From CTSoil-075 sp964292325 (GTDB taxonomy: Bacteria; Bacillota; Negativicutes; DSM-13327): a stretch of 64,000 nucleotides of DNA. Position numbers and translations under genes: made by a program. The stretch spans positions 24,129-88,128 of the forward strand of contig CAXYVG010000001.1 in NCBI GenBank assembly GCA_964292325.1, given 5' to 3'. Positions within the stretch are counted from its first letter, which is position 1; each line of letters begins with the position of its first letter. Below, in pieces: positions 49,948 through 58,541 of this stretch. A model generated the notes under the pieces. It was not told where the DNA came from. It ran no database searches and saw nothing but the letters and a program-made list of their open reading frames with translations.

Positions 49948-51169
49948 ATTCTTTCACCTTTCGGCGAAGCATCGCATATTCACAGACAGGCTTACTCATG
50001 CGCATCATTACGAGTTGCTGTGGATGCGGCGCTACAGTAATCGGATTTGCTTCTATATCAAACATTTCCGTAATCGTTTGTCCAAAGCATGGTCCATTTG
50101 GCTGCATAATTTCAATTTCTTGACCAATTTTCATATTATTACGTTGCTCGATTATTGCTAGGCCTGTACTTTCATCATAGTTTTTTACTAGGCCGATAAA
50201 ATCATGAGTCTGATCATAAGAAGAAGAAGTATAAATCTGGTCATTTTGATCGACCTTATTAAAATAAAAGCCAGTCGTATAGGCACGATGAGAAATTTTC
50301 TGAAGTTCTTGTAGCCACTCTTCCTTAACTACAAAATTCTCTGGATCGGCTATATACGCATCAATGGCCTCCCGATAAACCTTAATAACAGTTGCCACAT
50401 AGTGTACGCTTTTCATACGCCCTTCAATTTTAAAACTGTCTAAACCACTACTGATTAGTTCTGGAATATGAGGCAATAAACATAAATCCTTAGAATTGAA
50501 AATATAAGTGCCCCGTTCATCTTCTAGCACTGGATAGTATTCTCCCGGTCTTGTTTCTTCTACTAAATTAAATTTCCATCGGCAGCTCTGGGCACATTGC
50601 CCTCGATTGGCATCACGATCGGTAAAATAATTACTCATCAAACATCGACCGGAATAGGAGATACACATAGCCCCATGAACAAATGATTCCAATTCAACAG
50701 TAACCTTCTGACGAATCGCAGAGATTTCTGTTAGCGATAGTTCCCGCGCTAATACAACTCGACTAGCACCTAGTTCTTGCCAGCAAAGTACCGACGACCA
50801 ATTGGTATTGTTCGATTGTGTACTAATGTGTATTGGTAGCTTTGGTGCTACCTGACGAACAATGCGATATACACCTAAATCAGAAACTATCACAGCGTCA
50901 GCGTGAATTTCATACAAAAACTTAATATAATCCGGTAATCCAATCAAATCCTCATTATGCGGAAAGATATTCACCGTTACATAAGCTTTTTTTTGCAAAC
51001 TATGGGCAAACTCAATACCTTCTTTTAGTCCTGCTTCATCGAAATTATCACTAAAAGCCCGCAGTCCAAATTCTTTGCCACCCATATATACAGCATCGGC
51101 ACCATAAAGAAGAGCCATCTTTAATTTTTCAAGATTCCCAGCTGGTGCTAACAGTTCAATTTTTTTCAC
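49940..51169 (-). CDS. U32 family peptidase / hydroxylase-type protein (YrrO-like)
   Basis: U32-family proteins include collagenase-like proteins and the RlhA/TrhP RNA hydroxylases. The N-terminal domain starts IELLAPAGNLEKLKMALLYGADAVYMGG. The U32 signature lies at FVHGAMCISYSGRCLMSNYFTDRDANRGQCAQSCRW, with four Cys residues, and is followed by GLDSFKIEGRMKSVHYVATVIKVYREAID. The 409 residues match YrrO; TrhP-like activity (tRNA uridine hydroxylation) is therefore a fair inference. The start is GTG at 51169 after GGAGAG, overlapping the end of the methyltransferase gene. YrrN, its usual partner, is absent; DUF4911 follows. Confidence 0.92.
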   Translation of the reverse strand: MKKIELLAPAGNLEKLKMALLYGADAVYMGGKEFGLRAFSDNFDEAGLKEGIEFAHSLQKKAYVTVNIFPHNEDLIGLPDYIKFLYEIHADAVIVSDLGVYRIVRQVAPKLPIHISTQSNNTNWSSVLCWQELGASRVVLARELSLTEISAIRQKVTVELESFVHGAMCISYSGRCLMSNYFTDRDANRGQCAQSCRWKFNLVEETRPGEYYPVLEDERGTYIFNSKDLCLLPHIPELISSGLDSFKIEGRMKSVHYVATVIKVYREAIDAYIADPENFVVKEEWLQELQKISHRAYTTGFYFNKVDQNDQIYTSSSYDQTHDFIGLVKNYDESTGLAIIEQRNNMKIGQEIEIMQPNGPCFGQTITEMFDIEANPITVAPHPQQLVMMRMSKPVCEYAMLRRKVKEYV

Positions 51170-51777
51170 AATTTATTCTCTCCTCGATAATAAGAAATTG
51201 CTACGCCATCCCCTTCATCATGAATGGTAGTAGAAAAACGCTCATCATGGCTGACAAAGTCCAAATACTCCCTTAAACGTTTCACGATTGTCCGGTAACG
51301 TTTGTGAGGTGGTTCTTGACCTAACACCATGCCACGAAACAATACATTATCAGCAACAATAACTGCATCTTTCGCAAGTTTACCAATAATTTTTTGTAAA
51401 TAATCCAGATATTGCCCTTTCGCTGCATCAATAAATACCATATCAAAATTGCCTTCTAGTTGGAGTAATATCTCACCAGCATCTCCATCGATAAGCTGAA
51501 TCTGTTCACTTTTACCTGCTCGAGCAATATATTCATAAGCAGTATCAATCCGATTGGCATCCTGCTCAATCGAAATTATTGTGCCAGCTTTCGGCATATA
51601 TTGCGCCATCAATAGTGCCGAATAGCCAATCGCGGTACCAATTTCTAAAACAGACATAGGCTGTTTTTTCTTTACTGTCGCAACTAATAACTGGCTACTT
51701 ACTTTGTTAATAATAGGTACATTATGAACCTCAGCATACTCTTCCATTTCTCTAAACAATTCTAATTCATCACTCAT
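51166..51777 (-). CDS. O-methyltransferase, YrrM/TrmR type
   Basis: This S-adenosylmethionine-dependent enzyme matches the caffeoyl-CoA O-methyltransferase-like family; YrrM (TrmR) of Bacillus methylates 5-hydroxyuridine at the tRNA wobble position. The SAM-binding motif is VLEIGTAIGYSALLMAQYM, followed by ISIEQDANRIDTAYEYI and FDMVFIDAAKGQYLDYL; VIVADNVLFRGMV carries the usual metal-binding residues. The 203 residues are normal. Neighbouring the U32 gene, it fits a tRNA wobble uridine pathway. ATG at 51777 follows CAGGTGAG. It is one base after mltG. Confidence 0.93.
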   Translation of the reverse strand: MSDELELFREMEEYAEVHNVPIINKVSSQLLVATVKKKQPMSVLEIGTAIGYSALLMAQYMPKAGTIISIEQDANRIDTAYEYIARAGKSEQIQLIDGDAGEILLQLEGNFDMVFIDAAKGQYLDYLQKIIGKLAKDAVIVADNVLFRGMVLGQEPPHKRYRTIVKRLREYLDFVSHDERFSTTIHDEGDGVAISYYRGENKL

Positions 51778-51778
51778 A

Positions 51779-52786
51779 TTAATTACTCACCTGCTCTATC
51801 GCTACAAGATGTTCTTCATATGTTTTGCTAAAATGATGTGCTCCCTTTTTATCAGCAACAAAATACACAAATTCTGTTCTTTGCGGATACAAAACAGCAT
51901 CGATTGCCGCAATACCGGGATTGGCTATCGGTCCAGGTGGCAGTCCCATATGTTGATAGGTATTGTAAGGCGATGATATTTCCGTATCCTGTACTGATAA
52001 CTCAGCTTTTGGATACCCCAAAATATACTGAATGGTAGCACAAGATTGAAGTGGCATACTTTGCTTAAGGCGATTGATAAAAACGCCAGCAATGATCGGT
52101 CGATCTTGGGGGAGCTGAGCCTCTTTTTCAACCAATGAGGCCAAAATAATTACATCTTTAATTGATAAGCCCATATCATTTGCTCTTGTCCGCATACTTT
52201 CCGTAAACTGTGTGTCAAATTGTGTTGTCATCATACGCAGCATCTGTTCTTCAGTAGTACCTTTCGATATCCGATACGTATTGGGAAACATATATCCCTC
52301 TGCCTTATACACCACATTCAAATTGTTATTATTCATATATGGATATGGAACAAAACTTTGTGCAAGTTTTTTTATTTTTTCTTCATCTCCCAGTTGTTTT
52401 TCTTGCAGTAGTTTCGCAATCTGCTCTACCGTATATCCCTCGGGAATGGTAATTTTTTGATAAGCAGTTTCCCCTTTGGCCAAAGTATCAATTACTTGTT
52501 GTATTGTCATATCTTGACTTAATACATATTCCCCAGCTTGTAAAGAATTTTCGATTCCCTGCACCTTAGCAATCATTTGAAACAAAAATACACTCTTTAC
52601 TGCACCTTGTTTATATAATAACTCACCAATATCACGGCTTACCATCCCTGGTTGAACTACAATAACAAACTTGTCTTTTGATACAGACGTTGCCTGCTTC
52701 GTAAGTCCATACAATAGACTTCCCAAACAAAGTAGACAAACGACTAATATAATATATAACTTAAATTTCTGCCAAAATTCACGCAT
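51779..52786 (-). CDS. mltG: Endolytic murein transglycosylase MltG
   Basis: MltG cuts nascent peptidoglycan glycan strands at the membrane and sets their length. One N-terminal membrane segment (about residues 8-27) is followed by a LysM-like part (FVIVVQPGMVSRDIGELLYKQGAV) and the YceG catalytic domain with GYMFPNTYRI, IILASLVEKEAQLPQDRPIIAGVFINRL and SPYNTYQHMGLPPGPIANPGIAAIDA. The catalytic Glu is in VEKEAQ. The 335 residues are normal. ATG at 52786 follows GAGGTGATG. It is Bacillus yrrL. Confidence 0.96.
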   Translation of the reverse strand: MREFWQKFKLYIILVVCLLCLGSLLYGLTKQATSVSKDKFVIVVQPGMVSRDIGELLYKQGAVKSVFLFQMIAKVQGIENSLQAGEYVLSQDMTIQQVIDTLAKGETAYQKITIPEGYTVEQIAKLLQEKQLGDEEKIKKLAQSFVPYPYMNNNNLNVVYKAEGYMFPNTYRISKGTTEEQMLRMMTTQFDTQFTESMRTRANDMGLSIKDVIILASLVEKEAQLPQDRPIIAGVFINRLKQSMPLQSCATIQYILGYPKAELSVQDTEISSPYNTYQHMGLPPGPIANPGIAAIDAVLYPQRTEFVYFVADKKGAHHFSKTYEEHLVAIEQVSN

Positions 52787-52889
52787 CTATCATCACCTCA
52801 CTGCTATTCTTATCTATTCTTGTAAAAGCAATGACTACATTATACACAAAATGAGGAAAAAAGACTAGGCTTGTTCCAATCATGATATT

Positions 52890-53207
52890 CTAGATATCAC
52901 AATCAATTGCACCTGAATATTTTATTAAATCAGGAACTTCCTTTGCCTCAAATTTTAAAATAACAGATTCTTTATCCAATCCTTCAGAGCAATTTTCTAC
53001 CTTTGAGACAAGAAATTCTAAACCATATTTCGAGAAATCATTCCATAAGCGGCATGGCAATTCTTCTAATTCCTTATATGTGATTAAAAATTTTTCTTGA
53101 TATGCCGCTGCAAACAATCGCTCTCTCCAGAGTTCATCTTGACTTATTTCGTTTACAACATCATCGATATATTTTTTATGTACATTCTCTATGAGTGCAA
53201 ATTTCAT
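52890..53207 (-). CDS. Hypothetical protein, 105 residues
   Basis: This small, acidic soluble protein has AAGGAGAATC before its ATG, and the open frame has no obvious sequence defect. The N-terminal half is helical (HKKYIDDVVNEISQDELWRERLFAAAYQEKFL) and the rest mixed, with a C-terminal half containing two of its three Cys residues (EGLDKESVILKFEAKEVPDL). No family is recognised. It is not part of the Bacillus-like cluster order, where DUF1292 (yrzB) directly precedes mltG. A fragment of the interspersed element (53274-53309) lies just upstream, so it may be a later insertion. Confidence 0.7.
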   Translation of the reverse strand: MKFALIENVHKKYIDDVVNEISQDELWRERLFAAAYQEKFLITYKELEELPCRLWNDFSKYGLEFLVSKVENCSEGLDKESVILKFEAKEVPDLIKYSGAIDCDI

Positions 53208-53273
53208 TGTTTGATTCTCCTTATACGATTACTTCTTATTATTTTAACTTAATTTATAAATAAAATTCATAAT

Positions 53274-53309
53274 AGAGAACATGATATACTTTTTGATTCC
53301 GTAAAAAAG
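53274..53309 (-). repeat. Interspersed element fragment, copy D
   Basis: Minus-strand CTTTTTTACGGAATCAAAAAGTATA matches the first 25 or so bases of copy A with one change (here written in two parts: CTTTTTTACGGAATC and AAAAAGTATA). The remainder of the element is missing. It starts at the T-tract of the terminator at 53303-53334. Confidence 0.6.
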
Positions 53310-53334
53310 ACAGTTAGCATATTTCTATGCTAAC
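53303..53334 (-). terminator. Second terminator downstream of the DUF1292 gene
   Basis: CAGTTAGCATA pairs with TATGCTAACTG around a four-base loop, and the minus-strand sequence continues TCTTTTTT. It adds to the terminator at 53376 and stops transcription before the orphan gene. Confidence 0.85.
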
Positions 53335-53375
53335 TGCCCTATGTAAATCGTTTTCAATAGGGTTTTTTCAGTAAA

Positions 53376-53400
53376 AAAATGAAGCCTATTCGGCTTCATC
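53376..53400 (-). terminator. Intrinsic terminator overlapping the DUF1292 stop codon
   Basis: ATGAAGCC pairs with GGCTTCAT around a four- to five-base loop and is followed on the minus strand by seven T. The stem includes the last codons of the gene. Confidence 0.8.
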
Positions 53401-53733
53401 CTCTTCTACCATTAGTTCTTCATAAGCCTTGCGGACTTCTTCAAACTCTTCATCGGTAGGATCAACATATACTTCCTCGCCATTTTCATCCGTATCAATG
53501 CGCGCAATATATACATCAACTTCATCTTCAGAACAGTCGCATCCAGCACCGCATCCGCAACCTTCATCTTCACATTGATCTTCACCAATAGGAATTAAGA
53601 TTGCATACTGCTTATCCCCAACTGGAACAATCATTTCCTCACGATAATAATATTCGTTACCCTCTTCGTCAGTCATTACTACGACGAGCTCTTCATCCAT
53701 TTCTTCAAGGTCATCATTTTCAAAATCAGCCAT
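53386..53733 (-). CDS. DUF1292 family protein with Cys-rich insert
   Basis: DUF1292 (Bacillus YrzB) proteins are small, very acidic and conserved next to ruvX and ireB. The N-terminus ELVVVMTDEEGNEYYYREEMIVPVGDKQYAILIPI is the family core. The usual acidic loop is interrupted by CEDEGCGCGAGCDCSED, with five Cys residues in about 14 positions (residues 54-67), which could bind a metal. The end is VYVDPTDEEFEEVRKAYEELM. The 115 residues are slightly longer than family average because of the insert. ATG at 53733 follows GAAGAGG. The function is unknown. Confidence 0.9.
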   Translation of the reverse strand: MADFENDDLEEMDEELVVVMTDEEGNEYYYREEMIVPVGDKQYAILIPIGEDQCEDEGCGCGAGCDCSEDEVDVYIARIDTDENGEEVYVDPTDEEFEEVRKAYEELMVEEDEAE

Positions 53734-53789
53734 TCATTTCACCTCTTCCTTTTAGTGTAATGTAATTTTATCGTAGAAAACTTATCCTG

Positions 53790-54218
53790 TCAAGGAAGTT
53801 CTTGACAAGGTAGGCTATCAAGATAACCTTGTAAAATAAACACTGCAGCCATTTTATCAATTACTTTTTTTCTTTTTGCTCGGCTAACATCTGCCTCAAT
53901 CAACGCTCTTGTTGCTGCCACTGTTGATAAACGTTCATCCCATAACTGCACTTTTAATTGAGGGAACAAAAGTTGCAATGTAGCTGCAAACTCCTTCATC
54001 AGTTCACCACGTGGACCGATCGTTCCATTCATATTTTTAGGCAAACCAACAACAATGGTCTTCACTTCATACTGAGTAACCAATTCACTTAATCGAGCAA
54101 AATCTTTTTCTGTCGACGTACGACGAATTACCTCAACACCTTGCGCTGTCATTCGTAATAAATCGCTTGCCGCCACTCCAATGGTTTTATCACCAACATC
54201 AAGAGCTAGTATGCGCAT
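53790..54218 (-). CDS. ruvX: Putative pre-16S rRNA nuclease / RuvX (YqgF)
   Basis: YqgF-family proteins have an RNase H-like fold and process the 5' end of 16S rRNA. The product starts MRILALDVGDKTIGVAASD, with the first catalytic Asp, and continues IVVGLPKNMNGTIGPRGE and QLWDERLSTVAATRALIEADV, followed by KKVIDKMAAVFILQGYLD with the last acidic residue. The 142 residues are normal. ATG at 54218 follows GGAGG. It sits between ireB and DUF1292, as Bacillus yrrK. Confidence 0.95.
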   Translation of the reverse strand: MRILALDVGDKTIGVAASDLLRMTAQGVEVIRRTSTEKDFARLSELVTQYEVKTIVVGLPKNMNGTIGPRGELMKEFAATLQLLFPQLKVQLWDERLSTVAATRALIEADVSRAKRKKVIDKMAAVFILQGYLDSLPCQELP

Positions 54219-54280
54219 CTTTCCTCCAAATATACCTTACAATCATAATAACTATAACGTAGCCAGATTTTACAATTTTT

Positions 54281-54535
54281 TTATTTATCTTTTAGATATG
54301 CTCTCACAAATTCTTCTAAAAGTTCATCTCGTTCTAATTTGCGTATTAAACCACGGGCATTATTATGACTGGTAATATAGGTAGGATCTCCTGACAACAG
54401 ATAACCCACAATTTGGTTAATAGGATTATACCCCTTGGTCACCAAAGATTGGTATACAGAATGAATAACCATAGCTGCATTATTTTCGTCATTATCTACA
54501 CGAAACATCATCGTTTCTTCGGATATATTGGCCAT
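54281..54535 (-). CDS. ireB: IreB family regulatory phosphoprotein (DUF965)
   Basis: IreB is a small protein phosphorylated by the PASTA kinase IreK in Enterococcus; the family is DUF965 (YrzL). The product has the typical TMMFRVDNDENNAAMVIHSVYQSLVTKGYNPINQIVGYLLSGDPTYITSHNNARGLIRKLERDELLEEFVRAYL. The N-terminal Thr near residue 7 corresponds to the phosphorylated site. The 84 residues are normal. ATG at 54535 follows GGGAGGAGG. It lies between alaS and ruvX, with two long palindromes in the gap before it. Confidence 0.95.
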   Translation of the reverse strand: MANISEETMMFRVDNDENNAAMVIHSVYQSLVTKGYNPINQIVGYLLSGDPTYITSHNNARGLIRKLERDELLEEFVRAYLKDK

Positions 54536-54600
54536 TGAGCATCCTCCTCCCTACTATTATTTCCATCTTTATATCATTACATTCTACTCTCACTAGTTTT

Positions 54601-54632
54601 TTCCTCTAATTTTTTTAAAAAATTAGAGGAAA
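54601..54632. other. Palindrome 1 downstream of alaS
   Basis: TTCCTCTAATTTTTT is followed directly by its complement AAAAAATTAGAGGAA, giving about 15 bp with almost no loop. The T-run is inside the stem and the flanks are not a U-tract on either strand, so it is not a standard terminator. Confidence 0.7.
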
Positions 54633-54644
54633 GTATCGAATGAT

Positions 54645-54679
54645 CTTATCGAAAAATATGTACCATATTTTTCGATAAG
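54645..54679. other. Palindrome 2 downstream of alaS, 16-bp perfect stem
   Basis: CTTATCGAAAAATATG and its exact complement are separated by three bases. No T-tract follows. It lies 28 bases beyond the alaS stop and could be an RNA-processing hairpin or a protein-binding site. Confidence 0.75.
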
Positions 54680-54706
54680 CAATGTCCTCAATAATGGACT
54701 CTATTA

Positions 54707-57331
54707 TTATTTAATCTGAGAGGCAATAACATCTGCAGCAGCTTTTAGTGCTTCGGCAATTTTTTCAGGTTGCTTACCACCTGCCTGAGCCATATCAGGA
54801 CGTCCGCCGCCGCCGCCGCCAGCAACTTTTGCCACTTCTTTGATAATGTTACCAGAATGTATGCCTTTAGCCACAGCTTCTTTTGTAGCCATAACGACAA
54901 AATTAACTTTGTCGCCGTTGATAGCCCCTAGAGTGACAACACCACATGTTAAATGATTCCGAACCATATCAGCAACCGTACGTAAGCCGTCCATATCTGC
55001 ACTGCTAGCCTGACCGATTACCGCTTGCACACCATTTATTTCAATAGTATTAGCGAGTAATTCTTGTACTTCAACCTGAGCTTGTTTTGTCGTAAGAGTA
55101 GTCAATTCATGTTCTAAGTCTTTCACTCGATTGATAAGACTTTCTACCTTCGTAACCACTTCTTCTGGTCGTGATTTTAATACTGTCGCTGCCTCTTGCA
55201 ATATATTTTCTCTTGCTATGATATATTCAATTGCTCCTGCGCCGGTTACCGCTTCGATTCTTCGAATACCAGAACCAATACCAGCTTCACTCACAATTTT
55301 CACTAAGCCAATTTCAGCAGTATTCGCCACATGGCTACCACCACAAAGCTCCATACTTACATTGCCAACTGATACCACTCGTACTACATCGCCATATTTT
55401 TCGCCAAATAAAGCCATTGCACCCATTTCTTTCGCTTTTTGCTGTGTAGTTTCCATAATATCCACGGCAATATTTTCTAAAATTGCAGTATGGACAATTT
55501 TCTCTACCGCAACCAATTGCTCAGGCGTCACTTGGGAAAAATGAGAAAAGTCAAAACGTAAACGATCCGGACTAACAAATGATCCTGCTTGATTGACATG
55601 AGATCCTAATACTTCTTTCAACGCTGCATGTAATAAATGTGTAGCGGTATGATTGCGTGCAATATCTCGTCTGCGCGTAACATCTACTTTTTGCGCCACT
55701 GCATCATGAACTTTTAGCGAACCTTCGATGACATGTCCGACATGATAAACCGTACCATTTAGTAATTTTTTCACAGCGGTAATTTGCACCTTACCAACTG
55801 TACCTTCAACGAAGCCATTATCTCCGACTTGACCGCCACCTTCCGCATGGAAAGCCGTCACATCCAGAATCATACCAATATCTTCCCCATCATGAACTTC
55901 ATTCACAATCACGCCATCTTTCCACATCAAGACAATATTTCCAGTCGTAGCTTGCTCATTTACACTCAGCTCAGTCGTAGATAGATGCGATACATCCGGA
56001 ATAACCATTTGCTTTTCATTTGATTGACGACCAGCTCTAGCTCTTTCTCGCTGTTCTTTCATCGCTACATCAAAAGCTTGTTTATCTAGCTGCATACCAT
56101 GTTCTTCTACAATTTCCAGCGTAAGTTCCCAAGGGAAACCAAACGTATCATATAATTTAAAGGCTGTTGCACCATCAAGCATAGTAATGCCTTTCTCTGT
56201 TAATTGCTCAATATGCCCATTTAGTAATTCCATCCCTTGTACGAGAGTGGTTTGGAAGCGTTCTTCCTCTAGTTGAATCACATTTTTTATGTATGTTTGC
56301 TTTTCTGCCAAATCAGGATATGCTTCAGCAAAAATTCCGATTACAACATCCACCATAGGAACTAGGAACATTTTTTCGATGCCAAGTAATCTAGCATGCC
56401 GTACGGCACGACGCAAAATACGACGTAATACATAGCCTCTACCTTCGTTAGACGGCAAAATACCATCGGAAATCATGACCGTCATACTACGAATATGATC
56501 ACCAATTACCTTTAGCGAGACATCAACTTTCGGTGAAGATCCATAGACCACACCCGCGAGGTTTGCTGCATATTCAATCAATGGGAATAATAAATCAGTT
56601 TCAAAGTTTGATGGTTTCTGTTGCAGTACAGAGGCAATCCGTTCTAGTCCTGCACCTGTATCAATATTTTTCTTTGCCAGTGGAGTATAATTGCCTGCAT
56701 CATCACGATCATACTGCGTAAATACCAAATTCCATATTTCTAAATATCGATCACAATCACAGCCAACTGCACAGTCAGGACGATCACAACCACGCTCTGG
56801 TCCTAAATCAAAATAGATTTCCGAGCAAGGACCACATGGTCCAGGTCCTATTTCCCAAAAATTATCTTCCAGTCGAATAATGCGATCAGCTGGTACTTTT
56901 ATATCATTAAGCCAAATATCAAATGCTTCATCATCTTTCGTATGAATCGTCACCCACAATTTGTCTTTCGGCATTTGAAGCTCTTCAGTAATAAATTCCC
57001 ATGCCCAGGCAATCGCTTCTTTTTTAAAATAATCACCAAAAGAGAAGTTTCCTAGCATTTCAAAAAACGTATGATGCCTTGCCGTCCGGCCCACATTCTC
57101 AATATCTCCAGTACGCACACACTTTTGACTTGTCGTAATGCGCGGATGAGGTGGGTTCATTTTCCCCGTAAAAAAAGGTTTAAACGGAGCCATACCAGCA
57201 CCTACTAATAGTAATGTAGGATCATTTTCCGGAATTAATGGATAACTTTGCAAAACCAAGTGATTTTTATCAGCAAAAAATTGTACAAACTTCTTGCGTA
57301 ATTCATTTCCTGTCATATAAATCAAGTTCAT
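54707..57331 (-). CDS. alaS: Alanine-tRNA ligase
   Basis: AlaS charges and edits tRNA-Ala in the cytoplasm. The N-terminal class II core has PLIPENDPTLLLVGAGMAPFKPFFTGKMNPP and RHHTFFEMLGNFSFGDYFK. The editing domain contains HTATHLLHAALKEVLG and, further on, MELCGGSHVANTAEIGL, giving the zinc ligands HxxxH and CxxxH. The DHHA1 domain ends GGGGGGRPDMAQAGGKQPEK. The 874 residues are normal. The ATG at 57331 is three bases from GGAGG, and a TTG at 57325 is better spaced; the exact start is uncertain. A consensus promoter lies at 57366-57394. There is no T-box. Confidence 0.97.
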   Translation of the reverse strand: MNLIYMTGNELRKKFVQFFADKNHLVLQSYPLIPENDPTLLLVGAGMAPFKPFFTGKMNPPHPRITTSQKCVRTGDIENVGRTARHHTFFEMLGNFSFGDYFKKEAIAWAWEFITEELQMPKDKLWVTIHTKDDEAFDIWLNDIKVPADRIIRLEDNFWEIGPGPCGPCSEIYFDLGPERGCDRPDCAVGCDCDRYLEIWNLVFTQYDRDDAGNYTPLAKKNIDTGAGLERIASVLQQKPSNFETDLLFPLIEYAANLAGVVYGSSPKVDVSLKVIGDHIRSMTVMISDGILPSNEGRGYVLRRILRRAVRHARLLGIEKMFLVPMVDVVIGIFAEAYPDLAEKQTYIKNVIQLEEERFQTTLVQGMELLNGHIEQLTEKGITMLDGATAFKLYDTFGFPWELTLEIVEEHGMQLDKQAFDVAMKEQRERARAGRQSNEKQMVIPDVSHLSTTELSVNEQATTGNIVLMWKDGVIVNEVHDGEDIGMILDVTAFHAEGGGQVGDNGFVEGTVGKVQITAVKKLLNGTVYHVGHVIEGSLKVHDAVAQKVDVTRRRDIARNHTATHLLHAALKEVLGSHVNQAGSFVSPDRLRFDFSHFSQVTPEQLVAVEKIVHTAILENIAVDIMETTQQKAKEMGAMALFGEKYGDVVRVVSVGNVSMELCGGSHVANTAEIGLVKIVSEAGIGSGIRRIEAVTGAGAIEYIIARENILQEAATVLKSRPEEVVTKVESLINRVKDLEHELTTLTTKQAQVEVQELLANTIEINGVQAVIGQASSADMDGLRTVADMVRNHLTCGVVTLGAINGDKVNFVVMATKEAVAKGIHSGNIIKEVAKVAGGGGGGRPDMAQAGGKQPEKIAEALKAAADVIASQIK

Positions 57332-57365
57332 CTACCTCCAGATTGTTAGGGATACCCATTTCGAC

Positions 57366-57394
57366 ATTATACCGAATTTATCGTACGGTGTCAA
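57366..57394 (-). promoter_or_regulatory. Consensus sigma-A promoter of alaS
   Basis: On the minus strand TTGACA (57389-57394) and TATAAT (57366-57371) are separated by exactly 17 bases. The gap to the alaS start is about 35 bases. This is a perfect housekeeping promoter, separating alaS from the permease gene upstream. Confidence 0.9.
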
Positions 57395-57429
57395 TAAATG
57401 CCCAGTATAACGGACGGTATAATATGTCC

Positions 57430-58455
57430 CTATAACAACACTTTTAGCACATGTCGAATGAGTACTTTACATATAGCAATCAGCGGTACACCCAGTAACA
57501 TACCAATCAATCCATACAATTCACCACCAACAAACACAAAAAATATTACAGTTAATGGATGCAGCCCTGTATTCTCACCAATAATCTTGGGTTGAATAAT
57601 ATTTCCTTCTATTTGTTGAATGATAACAAATAGAAGGATTACTTTTACAGTCAGCCATGAAGATTCGAGCGTAGCTAACATGACTGCTGGTGCAGCACCT
57701 ATGATGGCTCCAAAATAGGGAATGATATCAAAAACAGCTGCTAATATGCCAATAATCAATGCAAATTTTACTTGTAGCATTTTTAGACCAATCGTAACAA
57801 AAATGCCAACGATACACGCTACTGTCAATTGACCACGGATAATTCCAGCTAACACTTTATCTACATCACGAAAGAATAAAGTACATTCAGCTCGCCATTT
57901 ACCTGGAAACAATTGTAATAATTGTTCCTTAATCGCATACCAATCATGAAGTAGATAAAAGGCCAAAATGGGACTAATCGCCACTCCAATCGAATTTCGA
58001 AATACCTGAATGATACTCGTTACGATTTGACCAATAAATCGTTGCATATCCCGTTCAAGTACCAACAAGGCCTCATCAATGGCTAAACGGACAGAATAGG
58101 GCAATGATGAATTTTGATATTGTGCTTGGATGATGCCTAGCAAATCATCAATATGAGCTATAATTTGCGGCAATTCTGCAGAAAAATATTCTAAGTCTCG
58201 AATTAAGATCGTCAATAATTTGCTACCACCAATAATCACAACAACAAATAAAATGAAATACACAATCACGATGGCCCATAGTCTCTTTATCCCTTTTCTC
58301 TCAAAAAAACAGATAATAGGATTTAACATATATGCTAATAACAAGCCAATACCAAACGGATATAAAGCACTACGAACCAGCCAAAAAAAATAGAAAACAC
58401 CTAGTACAGCACTACTTATCATCGCAATTTTTATATTTTTTTTAGTTGCATCCAT
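57430..58455 (-). CDS. AI-2E family transporter / permease (YrrI-like)
   Basis: This is a polytopic membrane protein of the AI-2E (UPF0118) superfamily, whose members include Na+/H+ antiporters and putative exporters. About seven or eight membrane segments are visible, with the characteristic GIGLLLAYMLNPIICFFERKGIKR near the N-terminus and PYFGAIIGAAPAVMLATLES, then GNIIQPKIIGENTGLHPLTVIFFVFVGGELYGLIGMLLGVPL. The 341 residues are normal. The ATG at 58455 is eight bases after GAGG; a GTG three codons earlier is the alternative. It is Bacillus yrrI by position. The substrate is unknown. Confidence 0.92.
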   Translation of the reverse strand: MDATKKNIKIAMISSAVLGVFYFFWLVRSALYPFGIGLLLAYMLNPIICFFERKGIKRLWAIVIVYFILFVVVIIGGSKLLTILIRDLEYFSAELPQIIAHIDDLLGIIQAQYQNSSLPYSVRLAIDEALLVLERDMQRFIGQIVTSIIQVFRNSIGVAISPILAFYLLHDWYAIKEQLLQLFPGKWRAECTLFFRDVDKVLAGIIRGQLTVACIVGIFVTIGLKMLQVKFALIIGILAAVFDIIPYFGAIIGAAPAVMLATLESSWLTVKVILLFVIIQQIEGNIIQPKIIGENTGLHPLTVIFFVFVGGELYGLIGMLLGVPLIAICKVLIRHVLKVLL

Positions 58456-58470
58456 ACTAAACACCTCAGT

Positions 58471-58504
58471 AAAAATGAAGCGGTGACCATTGGCCGCCGC
58501 TTCA
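58471..58504 (-). terminator. Intrinsic terminator after the zinc-ribbon gene
   Basis: TGAAGCGG pairs with CCGCTTCA around a 13-base loop and is followed on the minus strand by TTTTT. It lies between the zinc-ribbon gene and the AI-2E permease gene. Confidence 0.75.
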
Positions 58505-58541
58505 TACGTGTAAAAAATAATATAGTCATTCTCTACTATTC

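Noticed and set aside
54601..54679. Ordinary terminators after alaS
   Set aside because: Neither palindrome is followed by a T-tract on the strand carrying the genes.
57332..57430. Possible T-box leader before alaS
   Set aside because: The gap is only about 98 bases and contains a consensus promoter close to the start codon; no specifier loop or T-box sequence is visible.
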